Below, piece by piece: positions 23,127 through 29,545 of a stretch of 35,246 nt of DNA; the stretch's first letter is position 1, and the number at the start of each line of letters is the position of its first letter. The position numbers and the translations under genes were made by a program. This DNA is from a virus. The notes under the pieces are model-generated. The model saw nothing but the letters and a program-made list of their open reading frames with translations. It was not told the DNA's origin and ran no database searches. Location of the stretch: positions 1-35,246 of IMG/VR virus record IMGVR_UViG_3300034190_001504. The stretch is one strand, 5' to 3'.

Positions 23127-23294
23127 ATGGACTTTGATTTCTCGCAGGAGAAAAAGAAGAAGCGTAAGTCTAAAGGCTTAAGCAAGTTCTTCATTAAGTG
23201 TCTTGATTGCAGAGCTTTTATTGGTGATGCAATCTCTGACAGGTATCCGACTTGCCCGTTCTGTAATGGAGCGAACTGGTCAAACGATGTGTAA
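23127..23294 (+). CDS. 55-residue zinc-ribbon protein
   Basis: ATG at 23127 with AAAGAAAGGAAGGGAT upstream. A lysine block (QEKKKKRKSKGLSK) is followed by CLDC and CPFC, 17 residues apart, forming a zinc ribbon (C-x2-C...C-x2-C). Small two-knuckle proteins of this type bind nucleic acid or protein. It is the last gene before a strong internal promoter at 23301. Confidence 0.7.
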   Translation: MDFDFSQEKKKKRKSKGLSKFFIKCLDCRAFIGDAISDRYPTCPFCNGANWSNDV

Positions 23295-23300
23295 CATGAT

Positions 23301-23328
23301 TTGACATTTGTTACAGGTCGTGTATAAT
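23301..23328 (+). promoter_or_regulatory. Strong internal early promoter
   Basis: TTGACA (23301-23306), 16-bp spacer, TATAAT (23323-23328): both hexamers are perfect consensus. It would start the second half of the early region, which includes the recombination genes, near 23335, about 20 nt before the next start codon. Confidence 0.85.
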
Positions 23329-23354
23329 TGAATATAACAAAAGAAAGGAAAGCT

Positions 23355-23483
23355 ATGAAAATAAAACTGTTAGGGTTTACACCCGAACAAGAAGAAGCCT
23401 TTGATGAGGCTTTACAAAGAGAAACAAATGCTCTTCACGCTCAACGTGAGGAAGAGCTTTACTACAAGGAAGGATTAGAGTAA
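23355..23483 (+). CDS. 42-residue acidic protein
   Basis: ATG at 23355 with ribosome site AAAGAAAGGAAAGCT, TAA at 23483 overlapping the next ATG (TAATG). It begins MKIKLLGFTPEQEEAFDEAL and is a charged helix rich in Glu. The first gene behind the promoter at 23301. No family recognised. Confidence 0.6.
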   Translation: MKIKLLGFTPEQEEAFDEALQRETNALHAQREEELYYKEGLE

Positions 23484-23686
23484 TGGAAATACAATTTGAT
23501 GTTACTATCCATGTAACTCAAGAGTTCATTGACCACCAGTTCATGCACTACGAGGATGGGTATGAACCATCAGCGAGAGAGGTTGTGCGTAGCATACTTG
23601 AAGACATTGATGGCTCACACAGGTTTGGTATTTCTAGATATGTGCGTAACTACAGTGTCACACATGACAACATGGTGTTCGGCTAA
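23483..23686 (+). CDS. Early protein of unknown function
   Basis: 67 residues, coupled by TAATG to both neighbours. It has a beta N-terminus (MEIQFDVTIHVT), a His/Asp-rich middle (HQFMHYEDGYEPS) and a helix (REVVRSILEDID). No catalytic motif is evident. No family recognised. Confidence 0.6.
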   Translation: MEIQFDVTIHVTQEFIDHQFMHYEDGYEPSAREVVRSILEDIDGSHRFGISRYVRNYSVTHDNMVFG

Positions 23687-23862
23687 TGAGTAAGAAGATT
23701 AATGTATTAGAAATAATAATGACCGAAGAATCTATACATGATGACCGACTCGGTGACGAGATCGGTAGTTTAATTCAGCACATAGATGAACAAGGTTATT
23801 TGTTACAACACAGAGAAGGTTTAGCGGAAGCAATAGACGCTAACCCATTAAAGGAGGAATGA
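23686..23862 (+). CDS. 58-residue acidic helical protein
   Basis: ATG at 23686 within TAATG of the previous stop; TGA at 23862. It begins MSKKINVLEIIMTEESIHDD and ends ANPLKEE. The stop lies inside the ribosome site region (AAAGGAGGAATGAT) of the next gene. No family recognised. Confidence 0.6.
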   Translation: MSKKINVLEIIMTEESIHDDRLGDEIGSLIQHIDEQGYLLQHREGLAEAIDANPLKEE

Positions 23863-23863
23863 T

Positions 23864-24016
23864 ATGCCAGATGAAATAAAACCATTTGAGACAGACGAAC
23901 CTCACCTCAAAGGACTCTACAACGCTGTCAATGCGATCATTGCATCGCAGAAGATACTTGTAGAACTTATAGAGGCAGAGACAAATGTCAGGGCAGACAA
24001 TGATGACCAAACTTAA
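23864..24016 (+). CDS. 50-residue acidic protein
   Basis: ATG at 23864 after AAAGGAGGAATGAT. It begins MPDEIKPFETDEPHLKGLYN and has one amphipathic helix (AVNAIIASQKILVELIEAE). The last 10 codons overlap the next gene. No family recognised. Confidence 0.6.
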   Translation: MPDEIKPFETDEPHLKGLYNAVNAIIASQKILVELIEAETNVRADNDDQT

Positions 24017-24392
24017 ATCATGCCCGACATGCCGAAGACCATTCAGGCAACTCATGGGCGATGAGAGAGCCAGAGCAGGTTATCGGGAGGGACTTGAGCA
24101 CGAATCAGCCAAGTCCCTCAAAGACGCAGGAAAGAAATGCAAAGAAGCCTACGACTATCTCTTATACATAAAGAAGATAGCCGATGGAAGAAGCCATCGT
24201 ACTTCTGAAATAAACTCTTGGGTTTGTGGAGAGGACTTGCGCTATACACTGGGTAAAGGTGATTGGCAACGTAGGATACGCCAACTCTCTGAAGAGTTTG
24301 GTGTGCCTATTGAACGCAAGATGGATAACCCTAACGGTGGGGCAAAGGTAGCGTATTACAGATTAGGAGAAGATTATGAAACAGACTTCTGA
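23985..24392 (+). CDS. Probable DNA-binding protein with a CPTC knuckle and winged-helix-like C-terminus
   Basis: 135 residues. Start ATG 23985 has GAGG 9 nt upstream; ATG 24000 (MMTKLKSC) is an alternative that would reduce the overlap with the previous gene. CPTCRRPF lies near residue 13, a helical basic middle follows (KSLKDAGKKCKEAYDYLLYI), and the C-terminal half (TSEINSWVCGEDLRY, then GDWQRRIRQLSEEFGVPI and a strand pair) looks like a winged helix. It overlaps the start of the nuclease gene by 17 nt. Likely a DNA-contacting accessory of the recombination genes; no named family. Confidence 0.6.
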   Translation: MSGQTMMTKLKSCPTCRRPFRQLMGDERARAGYREGLEHESAKSLKDAGKKCKEAYDYLLYIKKIADGRSHRTSEINSWVCGEDLRYTLGKGDWQRRIRQLSEEFGVPIERKMDNPNGGAKVAYYRLGEDYETDF

Positions 24393-25251
24393 TATAAGCA
24401 CAGCATACGAACAATTCTTACAAGGCAATCGTTCCGTCAAGGAGACAGCTTGCGGTACGCAGAGTCGTGTGAGTGACAGCGGTGCGTGTCTACGTCAGCG
24501 AGGATTCAACGCTTTACAGACAACTGAGTGTCACGAAATAGACACATCAACCCTGCTCGCATTTGAGCTAGGAACACACATGCACAACGTGATTCAAGAA
24601 GCGTGCGCAGATCAGTTTCTAGGAGAGTATGAGACACCGATAGATTTGTCCTACACAGGTGTTAGCCTTAGTGGTAGCTGTGACGGATTAATAAAAGTCA
24701 ATGGCGAATACAGGTTGTTAGAAATAAAAACCATGTCTCCATTCGGGTTTCGCCTCAGTAGAGAATCAGGTGTGCCTAAACGAGAACACTTGTCACAAGC
24801 CAGCTTATATGCCAAAGGTATAATTGAAGCAGGTGGGCTTGTAGACGCTGTGTACCTTGTGTACATGTCTAAAGGCGACGACTTCCGTAGCAAAACAAAA
24901 GCAGGCGACATCATTGAATGGGTTATCCCATTAGATGAAGTTATCTACGAGTACGGAATGTCACCTATGCAATTAGCTGATGCTGAACTAGAACTGTTCC
25001 GCTCAGTGCAACAAGATCTCAGTAACGATATGCTTCCAGATGCCGTACTGTTTGACGACAACGGGGTAGACAAGTTAGTTGAAAGCCCTAGCCCGTATGG
25101 TGTGCCTCACAAAGGCGGACACTGGCAATGTCGTTACTGTAGATACAACGAACTTTGTCAGATGGTAGGACCAACAGAGGTTACCTTGACGACAGCTCGT
25201 TACCATGAATCATTACTGAAAGGAGATAATGATGACATCCCAGTTAGCTAA
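24376..25251 (+). CDS. PD-(D/E)XK nuclease with iron-sulfur cysteines, Cas4/AddB-like
   Basis: 291 residues. It acts as a DNA exonuclease that produces single-stranded ends for the annealing protein encoded next. Motifs: Cys38 (GACLRQ), GTHMH near 66-70, Asp103 in SGSCDG, Glu116-Ile-Lys118 in LLEIKTM, Gln131-x3-Tyr135 (QASLY), and the C-terminal Cys252-x2-Cys255-x5-Cys261. The four cysteines are those of the 4Fe-4S RecB-type nucleases (Cas4, AddB). No CRISPR array or other cas gene is present, so a recombination role is much more likely than adaptation. Its start overlaps the previous gene and its end overlaps the next by 23 nt, suggesting coupled translation. Confidence 0.88.
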   Translation: MKQTSDISTAYEQFLQGNRSVKETACGTQSRVSDSGACLRQRGFNALQTTECHEIDTSTLLAFELGTHMHNVIQEACADQFLGEYETPIDLSYTGVSLSGSCDGLIKVNGEYRLLEIKTMSPFGFRLSRESGVPKREHLSQASLYAKGIIEAGGLVDAVYLVYMSKGDDFRSKTKAGDIIEWVIPLDEVIYEYGMSPMQLADAELELFRSVQQDLSNDMLPDAVLFDDNGVDKLVESPSPYGVPHKGGHWQCRYCRYNELCQMVGPTEVTLTTARYHESLLKGDNDDIPVS

Positions 25252-25636
25252 GTTAGCTAAACCCATACCAGAAGCGTATGTAAAAGTTAAACCAACGGGA
25301 AGAGGGGACAGGTACGTTAGTCATGGAGACATAACACAATTCCTGCTTGCTCATCTTGGACCGTTTGACATGAGAATAGTAGAATTGATACGTAGCCCTG
25401 AAGGTATCGTTGAGGGTTGCATCCTTGAATGTACCTTCTCTATAGACGGGAGGGTTACGACTATCCAAGAGATCGGAGAGGTGGAAAGACCTAGTAAACA
25501 TTCAGGTCAGAACGCCAAGAATAGCGTCAGCGATGGATTAAAACGCATAGCCATGCGAGCTTCGCTGGGGCTGTCACTCTGGACAGGTGACGAAAGCTAC
25601 CGACTACACAAAGAACTCAGTAAAGGAGAAGAATGA
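25229..25636 (+). CDS. Probable single-strand annealing protein (Rad52/ERF-like)
   Basis: 135 residues from ATG 25229 (25232 is an equally placed ATG) after AAAGGAGATA. The core VSHGDITQFLLAHLG, then a strand-rich segment (CILECTFSIDGRVTTIQE), and NSVSDGLKRIAMRASLGLSLW match the Rad52/ERF pattern in which an SD-x-LKR-A helix follows a beta sheet. These proteins pair complementary strands during phage recombination. It is shorter than most ERF proteins. The neighbours are an exonuclease and an SSB, the classical set. The family choice between ERF and Rad52/Sak is open. Confidence 0.65.
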   Translation: MMTSQLAKLAKPIPEAYVKVKPTGRGDRYVSHGDITQFLLAHLGPFDMRIVELIRSPEGIVEGCILECTFSIDGRVTTIQEIGEVERPSKHSGQNAKNSVSDGLKRIAMRASLGLSLWTGDESYRLHKELSKGEE

Positions 25637-26064
25637 GTATCAACGAACACACACACTACCTTCACGGCAATCTCGGAAGAGAATGGCAAATGAAAGTAAT
25701 AGACTCAGTAGGCAAAGTCGTATACGAAAACGCATTAGCCTACCAAGTAAAGAAAGACGACCCTACCATCTGGGTAAACCTCACGATATGGGAGGACAGT
25801 AGAGATGGGTCAACAGCATTAGCAGAAACCATTGCAGACCAAACAAGCAAAGGTTCACGTGTAATGATACGAGGCAAGTTCTCACAAAGCAGTTACAAAA
25901 ACAAGGAAGGCGAAATGAAAACCTCTTGGAACTGTAACGTGTGGGATGTAGCCAACGTAATCAAACCCAAGCAAGACGACTGGGGAGGGCGAACAGCTAT
26001 CGTAGACTCAGACTCTGAACACTGGGGAGATGCACGCCAAGAAGCTAAGGAGATGCCATTCTAA
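25633..26064 (+). CDS. ssb: Single-stranded DNA-binding protein
   Basis: 143 residues, start overlapping the previous stop by 4 nt. An OB-fold core is visible: a strand with GNLGREWQMKV, IWVNLTIWED, a SKGSRVMIRGKFSQ strand pair, then TSWNCNVWDVA. The C-terminus is acidic and ends EMPF, like the DIPF-type tail of bacterial SSB that recruits partners. It protects ssDNA made by the nuclease and supports annealing by the neighbouring protein. The first strand is slightly unusual for bacterial SSBs, so it is a divergent phage type. Confidence 0.85.
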   Translation: MSINEHTHYLHGNLGREWQMKVIDSVGKVVYENALAYQVKKDDPTIWVNLTIWEDSRDGSTALAETIADQTSKGSRVMIRGKFSQSSYKNKEGEMKTSWNCNVWDVANVIKPKQDDWGGRTAIVDSDSEHWGDARQEAKEMPF

Positions 26065-26390
26065 TGACCCTTAATGAAGAAGAAGAATACTACGACTTTG
26101 ATAGCTTCAAAGAAGTTTTCTTGTCCAATTTCCCAGACAAACTACAATTAACAGATAAAGGTAAGGAATTCTTAAGGAGAAGGCGTGAAGAAACGCTAGA
26201 CACTGAAGGTTTATTTGTAGCTTATACCGACAGCGGAAAAGCATACTTTGTTCCAACCACCAAGTTTCTTAGTTTGCCTACGCTTATGCGACTTGACATT
26301 TTAAAAGATTGGATTATGGGCTTGATGAATTATTACAGCCTTGTAGGTGAAGATTGGTTAGAAGAAATAGAGGAGGAACAAAATGAGTAA
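26064..26390 (+). CDS. Early acidic protein of unknown function
   Basis: 108 residues, coupled to the SSB gene (ATG shares the last base of the stop). Acidic at both ends (NEEEEYYDFDSF, EEIEEEQNE), with a central basic helix (KGKEFLRRRREETLD) and a hydrophobic helix (LMRLDILKDWIMGLMNYY). No motif recognised. Placed inside the recombination gene set, so a partner protein is possible. Confidence 0.6.
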   Translation: MTLNEEEEYYDFDSFKEVFLSNFPDKLQLTDKGKEFLRRRREETLDTEGLFVAYTDSGKAYFVPTTKFLSLPTLMRLDILKDWIMGLMNYYSLVGEDWLEEIEEEQNE

Positions 26391-26535
26391 CGATCAACTC
26401 GTAGCTTTACGAATGCCCAAAGAATTACTTGACCAAGTAGATTTGCTAGCCCTTGAGGAAGGCAGGTCACGTTCAGGTATGCTACGTAGAATAATAAACA
26501 TCTACATAGACAACGTGCCTTACGTCAAACAGTGA
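26383..26535 (+). CDS. Ribbon-helix-helix DNA-binding protein
   Basis: 50 residues, ATG 26383 with GGAGGAACAAA upstream. LVALRMPKELLDQVDLLALE then GRSRSGMLRRIINIYI is a textbook ribbon-helix-helix (CopG/Arc) fold: one strand, a turn, two helices, dimeric, binding DNA by the strand pair. It probably represses a phage operon. Its TGA overlaps the GTG start of the next gene (GTGA). Targets could be the repeats at 18477-18524, an untested idea. Confidence 0.8.
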   Translation: MSNDQLVALRMPKELLDQVDLLALEEGRSRSGMLRRIINIYIDNVPYVKQ

Positions 26536-26903
26536 GTAAAGCACGACAGAAAGGCACTGTAGGAGAGAACATTATCCGTGATCTCTTGATACAGTGGGGA
26601 CACAAAGATGTGAAAAGGACTTCGGCTTCCACTGAATCGCATGATATCTGGTTGGGGGACACAGGCGTGACAGTGGAAGTCAAGTACCGTAAAGCATGGT
26701 CTTTGTTCAAGTGGATAGCTCGCATACGTAACGTATCAGACGACAACAAGTGGGTTATCTTTGCCATACACGGGGACAGAAGGTCCACAGTAGGCAAGCA
26801 AGTAGGCACTGTAGCTGTTATGGATGCTGACTTTGCGTCAGAACTATTAATGATCTGGCGACATCAACTAGACAAGGCTAACGGGCAGACTCTAACGCCC
26901 TGA
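26532..26903 (+). CDS. Holliday-junction-type PD-(D/E)XK nuclease (Hjc-like)
   Basis: 123 residues from GTG 26532, coupled to the RHH gene. The N-terminus RQKGTVGENIIRDLL carries Glu12, then SHDIWLG carries Asp38, and VEVKYRKAW carries Glu49-Val-Lys51, the active-site set of archaeal Hjc and related phage resolvases. It would cut branched DNA before packaging. Length is typical. The gene ends by overlapping the opposite-strand gene at 26878 by 26 nt. A related VRR-type nuclease is the alternative. Confidence 0.8.
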   Translation: MSKARQKGTVGENIIRDLLIQWGHKDVKRTSASTESHDIWLGDTGVTVEVKYRKAWSLFKWIARIRNVSDDNKWVIFAIHGDRRSTVGKQVGTVAVMDADFASELLMIWRHQLDKANGQTLTP

Positions 26904-27063
26904 TGCGTTGCTCATGGTCAGATAAACGCTTTTCCGCAGTCTCTAACGCTTCATCACCCTTAGCTAAACGTATCTCAATCTTAATTAACACGGTAGAAAT
27001 CCAAGCCATCCAAGGCACAAGACAAGCTGTAAGAATAACTAAGAACAGTGCTTCAAGAGTCAC
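26878..27063 (-). CDS. Small membrane protein with coiled-coil tail
   Basis: 61 residues from the GTG at 27063, which overlaps the previous stop (GTGA); an in-frame TTG at 27075 is an alternative. One transmembrane segment (ALFLVILTACLVPWMAWIST) is followed by a charged helical tail (DEALETAEKRLSDHEQRI). This layout fits a lysis accessory or holin-like protein. It overlaps the oppositely transcribed nuclease gene by 26 nt, with no terminator between them. Confidence 0.6.
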   Translation of the reverse strand: MTLEALFLVILTACLVPWMAWISTVLIKIEIRLAKGDEALETAEKRLSDHEQRIRALESAR

Positions 27064-27242
27064 TCTTCTTTCCAATCAATCCATACACCTACCATGTGAC
27101 ACACAAAGCTAGCTACGGTAATCCAAATACCGTACTCTCTTGTCTCCCCTGACAACGTAATCAGCACAATACCCGTAGAGCCAGCAGTTAAACTAAGAAT
27201 AAATACTTCACGTGTTAACCGTTTAAGTTTACGTTTTATCAT
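27060..27242 (-). CDS. Small membrane protein with two transmembrane segments
   Basis: 60 residues from ATG 27242 with AGGAGA 4 nt upstream, overlapping the end of the preceding gene by 14 nt. A basic N-terminus ([13 protein letters not shown]) is followed by two hydrophobic segments ([18 protein letters not shown] and [17 protein letters not shown]) and an acidic end. This is holin-like in size and topology, but a separate r1t-like holin is encoded at 34579. Together with its neighbour it may be a second lysis or membrane module. Confidence 0.65.
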   Translation of the reverse strand: MIKRKLKRLTREVFILSLTAGSTGIVLITLSGETREYGIWITVASFVCHMVGVWIDWKEE

Positions 27243-28761
27243 TGTTTCTCCTGATCGTTGGACCACTGGGAGAAACAGCCGATGGACTGCTAGGTCTTTG
27301 AGGGGTTGGAGTTGTAGGTCTTGGTGTAGGTGGCGGTGTAGGTCTAGCAACCGCTACTGTAGCTATTGTAGCAGTCGCTGTAGCCACCGCAATAATACTC
27401 CGCCTTTCATCAACAGATATTGTTGAATCCTCTGGCACATACTCACCAAAACCACCAGCATACACATTAATCTCAGCCTCAAGTTCATCCTTCACCTCAT
27501 CAGAAGCCTCATTAAACAGCTCCGGTGCTGACTCAAAGATAACAGACACTTGATCTTCGGTAGCATCCTCAAAAAAATCAGGGTTGTCTTCTAAGACCTC
27601 TTCAAAAAAGACCTCAACAGCCTCTTCATCTTGTAATATCTCAGCAATAATTTCGTCGTCAAGCTCATCAGCGTCTAACTCCTCAAAGTCTATCTCTTCA
27701 ATGTCTTCGTACTCTTCAAGAACAAACTCTTCCTCTAGTTCCACATGTGATTGTACTTCATCTGGCTGTTCTTGTTCTCCCTCATCAACAAAAGTTGCCT
27801 CTTCTTCCGCCTCTGCCTCATCTTCTTCTGGTAACAGTTCATCTAATTCCTCTATCTCAGGTAACTCATCCCACTCAAAGTCATCCCATTCTACATCTTC
27901 TAAGTCCCAAATGATATCATCATTAAATGAATCATCTTCTAATTCCTCTATGTCTATTGTCACTAGTGACAACGGATTTTCTTCAAATGGTGATGGAAGA
28001 ATTAGCTCTGGGTCTGGCAATGTATCTTCTATGGGGGGTTCCCACACTGGGTCTGGTTCTGGCTCTTCTTCTGGTTCTTCTGGGAGAGGAGTGGGGCTTT
28101 GAATAGGCTCATTTACGGGAGGTTCAACTTCTTCTTCAGGCGTAGGCGTTGGTTCCGGTTCAGGGTCTGGCTCAGGCGTAGGCTCTACAGGTTCAGGCGT
28201 AGGCTCAGGAGTTGGTTCGGGCGCAGGTTCTGGTTCTGGAGTCGGTTCAGGATTAGGCGCAGGCTCAGGGTCATTAGACAACGACCAGCTCACACCAGAA
28301 AACTCTAATGTATACGTTCCAATAGTCTCCTCATCGTATGCGGTAGCTGACAATTCATAGTCCCCTGCATCTAACGTAAGGTTCAAATAACTGTCCCAAC
28401 ACATGTTAGAACCGTCATTGTGGCTAGCTGAATCGTCATCTTCACCAATAATTGTCCCACCACTGTCATATAATATGAGGTAAGGGTCTGCATAGATGCT
28501 TTCTAAGCCATGATTATCGCATGTCAATGACGTATAGGTAATGATTTCAACAGCAGTCTGATCTTCAGCGACTGTCATATACACCACAGGCGGGACATCA
28601 TAATCATTCACATGCACAGTACACGCAGTATTGTTCTCCTCTTCTTGATCTGCACACGTTGTTTCAGGCTCGCTCTCTTGTGCTGACACGGGATTGATTA
28701 TCGCCATGACAAACATGGAAGCTAACAATATGCGTGACAGGACAAAGAAAAAACGAGCCAT
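27229..28761 (-). CDS. Secreted Pro/Glu-rich protein with a PPC-like domain
   Basis: 510 residues. A signal peptide ([20 protein letters not shown], cut near VSA-QE) leads to a beta domain at about residues 50-155 with [20 protein letters not shown] and [19 protein letters not shown], typical of bacterial pre-peptidase C-terminal (PPC) domains. Then come [11 protein letters not shown]-type repeats (about 160-240), a very acidic stretch (240-380), a helical segment ([20 protein letters not shown]), an alanine-rich hydrophobic stretch ([18 protein letters not shown]) and a Thr/Pro tail. No sortase or enzyme motif is seen. It would be exported from the infected cell or displayed; surface modification or exclusion of other phages are guesses. 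Confidence 0.7.
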   Translation of the reverse strand: MARFFFVLSRILLASMFVMAIINPVSAQESEPETTCADQEEENNTACTVHVNDYDVPPVVYMTVAEDQTAVEIITYTSLTCDNHGLESIYADPYLILYDSGGTIIGEDDDSASHNDGSNMCWDSYLNLTLDAGDYELSATAYDEETIGTYTLEFSGVSWSLSNDPEPAPNPEPTPEPEPAPEPTPEPTPEPVEPTPEPDPEPEPTPTPEEEVEPPVNEPIQSPTPLPEEPEEEPEPDPVWEPPIEDTLPDPELILPSPFEENPLSLVTIDIEELEDDSFNDDIIWDLEDVEWDDFEWDELPEIEELDELLPEEDEAEAEEEATFVDEGEQEQPDEVQSHVELEEEFVLEEYEDIEEIDFEELDADELDDEIIAEILQDEEAVEVFFEEVLEDNPDFFEDATEDQVSVIFESAPELFNEASDEVKDELEAEINVYAGGFGEYVPEDSTISVDERRSIIAVATATATIATVAVARPTPPPTPRPTTPTPQRPSSPSAVSPSGPTIRRNNDKT

Positions 28762-28783
28762 TTACCCACAGTACAACTAAACG

Positions 28784-29542
28784 CTACGGAACTATAGAGG
28801 GTTTTTCTGTTTTTTCAGCCAGCCTGCTTCTGCTATACGACCTACAATCATTGCATTGCCATTGCTGATACGAAGTAGTTTGAGTTGTCTTGTAACCTCT
28901 GCGTTGCAAGTTATATGAACCGCAAGTAGGACACGCATGTTCCTTTGTATCAATGTTAAGGTTAGGATGGTTCTTCATCCAAGGTCGCAACGCCAAATAC
29001 ACGTCACGCAACAAATCCACATCTTGCCGAGCGTACTTAATCATCGTCTTCCAAGCTTTCATATCGCCACGCATACACCCAGCCCAAGTCTGAAAGCCAC
29101 CCGTATCTACCTTCTGACCAAGCCCTAAGTGTTGCCCCACATGATTCAAACGATTTGAATTAAACATAAAATACCTGCGAGCTACCTTCAACGTATCAAC
29201 AGACTTAACAGGTGAAGCTGGACCTAACCCATGTTTCACAAACCTAGCGTTAGCTTTACGCATATCAAACTTGTCACCGTTATGCGCTATAACAATGTCA
29301 GCTTCATCAATTAATTCCCACAATTTTTTTACAACATGGTAATCGTTCTCAGGGTCTTCTAAGTAGGCTTCAGGAAAATCAACCATTGCACATACATGCG
29401 TGCGTTTCTGATGCTCCCACCGATACGATACACACATCATGTACCATTCACGCTCATGCGCTATAACGTCTTGTTGGTATTGACCCCACACATACGCTAA
29501 ATTAGGTGCTGTTTCTATATCGTAATACAGAATTTTAACCAT
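28784..29542 (-). CDS. DnaQ-like 3'-5' exonuclease with C-terminal zinc ribbon
   Basis: 252 residues. RNase H-fold DEDD exonuclease: motif I YYDIETAP (Asp8, Glu10), motif II IAHNGDKFD (Asp93), motif III YARQDVDLL (Tyr170, Asp174). The C-terminus carries a zinc ribbon, Cys204-x2-Cys207 and Cys230-x2-Cys233. It degrades or trims DNA (or RNA) from the 3' end. No DNA polymerase is present for it to proofread, and it lies in the late unit beside tail genes, so processing of DNA ends or host DNA degradation is more likely. Start ATG 29542 has only a weak ribosome site. Confidence 0.85.
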   Translation of the reverse strand: MVKILYYDIETAPNLAYVWGQYQQDVIAHEREWYMMCVSYRWEHQKRTHVCAMVDFPEAYLEDPENDYHVVKKLWELIDEADIVIAHNGDKFDMRKANARFVKHGLGPASPVKSVDTLKVARRYFMFNSNRLNHVGQHLGLGQKVDTGGFQTWAGCMRGDMKAWKTMIKYARQDVDLLRDVYLALRPWMKNHPNLNIDTKEHACPTCGSYNLQRRGYKTTQTTSYQQWQCNDCRSYSRSRLAEKTEKPSIVP

Positions 29543-29545
29543 ACT

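Noticed and set aside
24376-25251. Cas4-like protein taken as a sign of a CRISPR system
   Set aside because: No repeat-spacer array and no other cas gene occur in the window; the gene sits in a recombination cassette.
27584-28102. Serine-rich reading frame of 172 codons on the plus strand
   Set aside because: It is the complement of the acidic Glu/Asp-rich part of the secreted protein gene on the minus strand, with no ribosome site.
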